Below, in pieces: positions 5,930 to 6,218 of a stretch of DNA of 6,218 bases. The translations under genes were made by a program, and so were the position numbers. How positions within the stretch are numbered: position 1 is the stretch's first letter; each line of letters starts with the position of its first letter. The DNA comes from Burkholderiales bacterium. Lineage in GTDB: Bacteria > Pseudomonadota > Gammaproteobacteria > Burkholderiales > SG8-41. Location: NCBI GenBank assembly GCA_019746155.1, contig JAIESJ010000268.1, positions 1 through 6,218 on the forward strand, written 5' to 3'. The notes beneath the pieces were generated by a model, which made no database searches, was not told the origin of the DNA, and saw only the letters and a list, made by a program, of their open reading frames with translations.

Positions 5930-6218
5930 ATGGCCGATATCGATGCGAACACCCGGTCCGTGGTGCCTGCGCAAGCGCTGGTCACGCTGACGCATGTCAT
6001 TTACGGGCTTCACGCCTTCAGCGCCATCACCGGCCTCACCAGTGCCGCGTTCGTCGTCACCGCGTTTCTCAGCGGCTGGCCGTCGATCATCGCGGTGATC
6101 ATCAATTATGTGAAGCGCAGCGAGGTGCGCGGCACTTATCTCGATTCCCACTTCGGCTGGCAGATCCGCACCTTCTGGTATGCGGTGCTGTGGTTTGTGA
6201 TCGGGGCGGTGCTGATCG
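5930..6218 (+). CDS. Small integral membrane protein, DUF4870-like (C-terminus cut by window edge)
   Basis: Ninety-six codons are present and the frame runs off the right edge; relatives have about 110-130 residues. The sequence has hydrophobic segments at about 15-60, containing 'ALVTLTHVIYGLHAFSAITG' and 'GWPSIIAVIINYV', then a polar loop 'KRSEVRGTYLDSHFGWQIRT', then a further membrane segment 'FWYAVLWFVIGAVLI'. The motif 'YVKRSEVRGTYLDSHFGWQIRTFW' in that order is typical of a small DUF4870-type inner-membrane protein common in Betaproteobacteria, of unknown function. The start at ATG 5930 is preferred because relatives have a short polar tail of about 15 residues before 'QALVTLTH', and GGGAA at 5918-5922 lies seven bases upstream. 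The same frame is open back to ATG 5813, which has a stronger ribosome-binding site and would add 39 odd residues. No functional link to the efflux operon is evident; it is transcribed away from it. Confidence 0.72.
   Translation, partial: MADIDANTRSVVPAQALVTLTHVIYGLHAFSAITGLTSAAFVVTAFLSGWPSIIAVIINYVKRSEVRGTYLDSHFGWQIRTFWYAVLWFVIGAVLI

Overview
The window is GC-rich, and most of it is one minus-strand operon for a tripartite heavy-metal efflux system of the CusA/CzcA (HME-RND) type. The style points to a Gram-negative proteobacterium: an inner-membrane/periplasm/outer-membrane pump, a DUF3240 gene inside the operon, and at the right edge a small membrane protein of a kind I associate with Betaproteobacteria. 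The lineage is an inference from gene content, not from a marker gene.

Layout, in the direction of transcription (right to left): periplasmic adaptor (4998-3883), inner-membrane RND pump (3886-791), a 103-residue DUF3240 protein (794-483), and the N-terminal 162 codons of a TolC/CzcC-type outer-membrane factor (486-1, running off the left edge). Each of the three junctions is a 4-base ATGA overlap of stop and start, so the genes are probably translationally coupled and made in fixed proportion. The order adaptor-pump-DUF3240-outer-membrane factor differs from the classical czcC-B-A order. The pump has a mixed signature: one of the two TM4 aspartates known from CzcA is replaced by Ala, and the methionine triad of the Cu/Ag pump CusA is absent. 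A divalent cation is the more likely substrate, but the metal cannot be named.

Upstream of the operon, after a 124-base gap holding an inverted repeat (CGCGTAA-N14-TTACGCG), lies a small minus-strand gene (about 5620-5123). It encodes a putative exported protein with a His cluster just after its hydrophobic segment, and I recognise no family with certainty. It may be an accessory periplasmic metal-binding protein of the efflux locus.

From about 5621 to 5812 there is a non-coding, partly AT-rich divergent region with a perfect 7-bp-arm palindrome. At 5760-5788 there is a plus-strand promoter candidate with a consensus -35. A strong ribosome-binding site and an ATG at 5813 follow, opening a short stretch that resembles the start of an insertion-sequence transposase and has codon usage unlike the rest. 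It reads in frame into a small membrane protein gene, probably starting at 5930 and running off the right edge. This looks like the 5' relic of an IS element now sitting as the leader of that gene.

No tRNA, rRNA, CRISPR array or convincing terminator was seen. Long plus-strand open frames opposite the pump gene are antisense shadows of GC-rich coding sequence.
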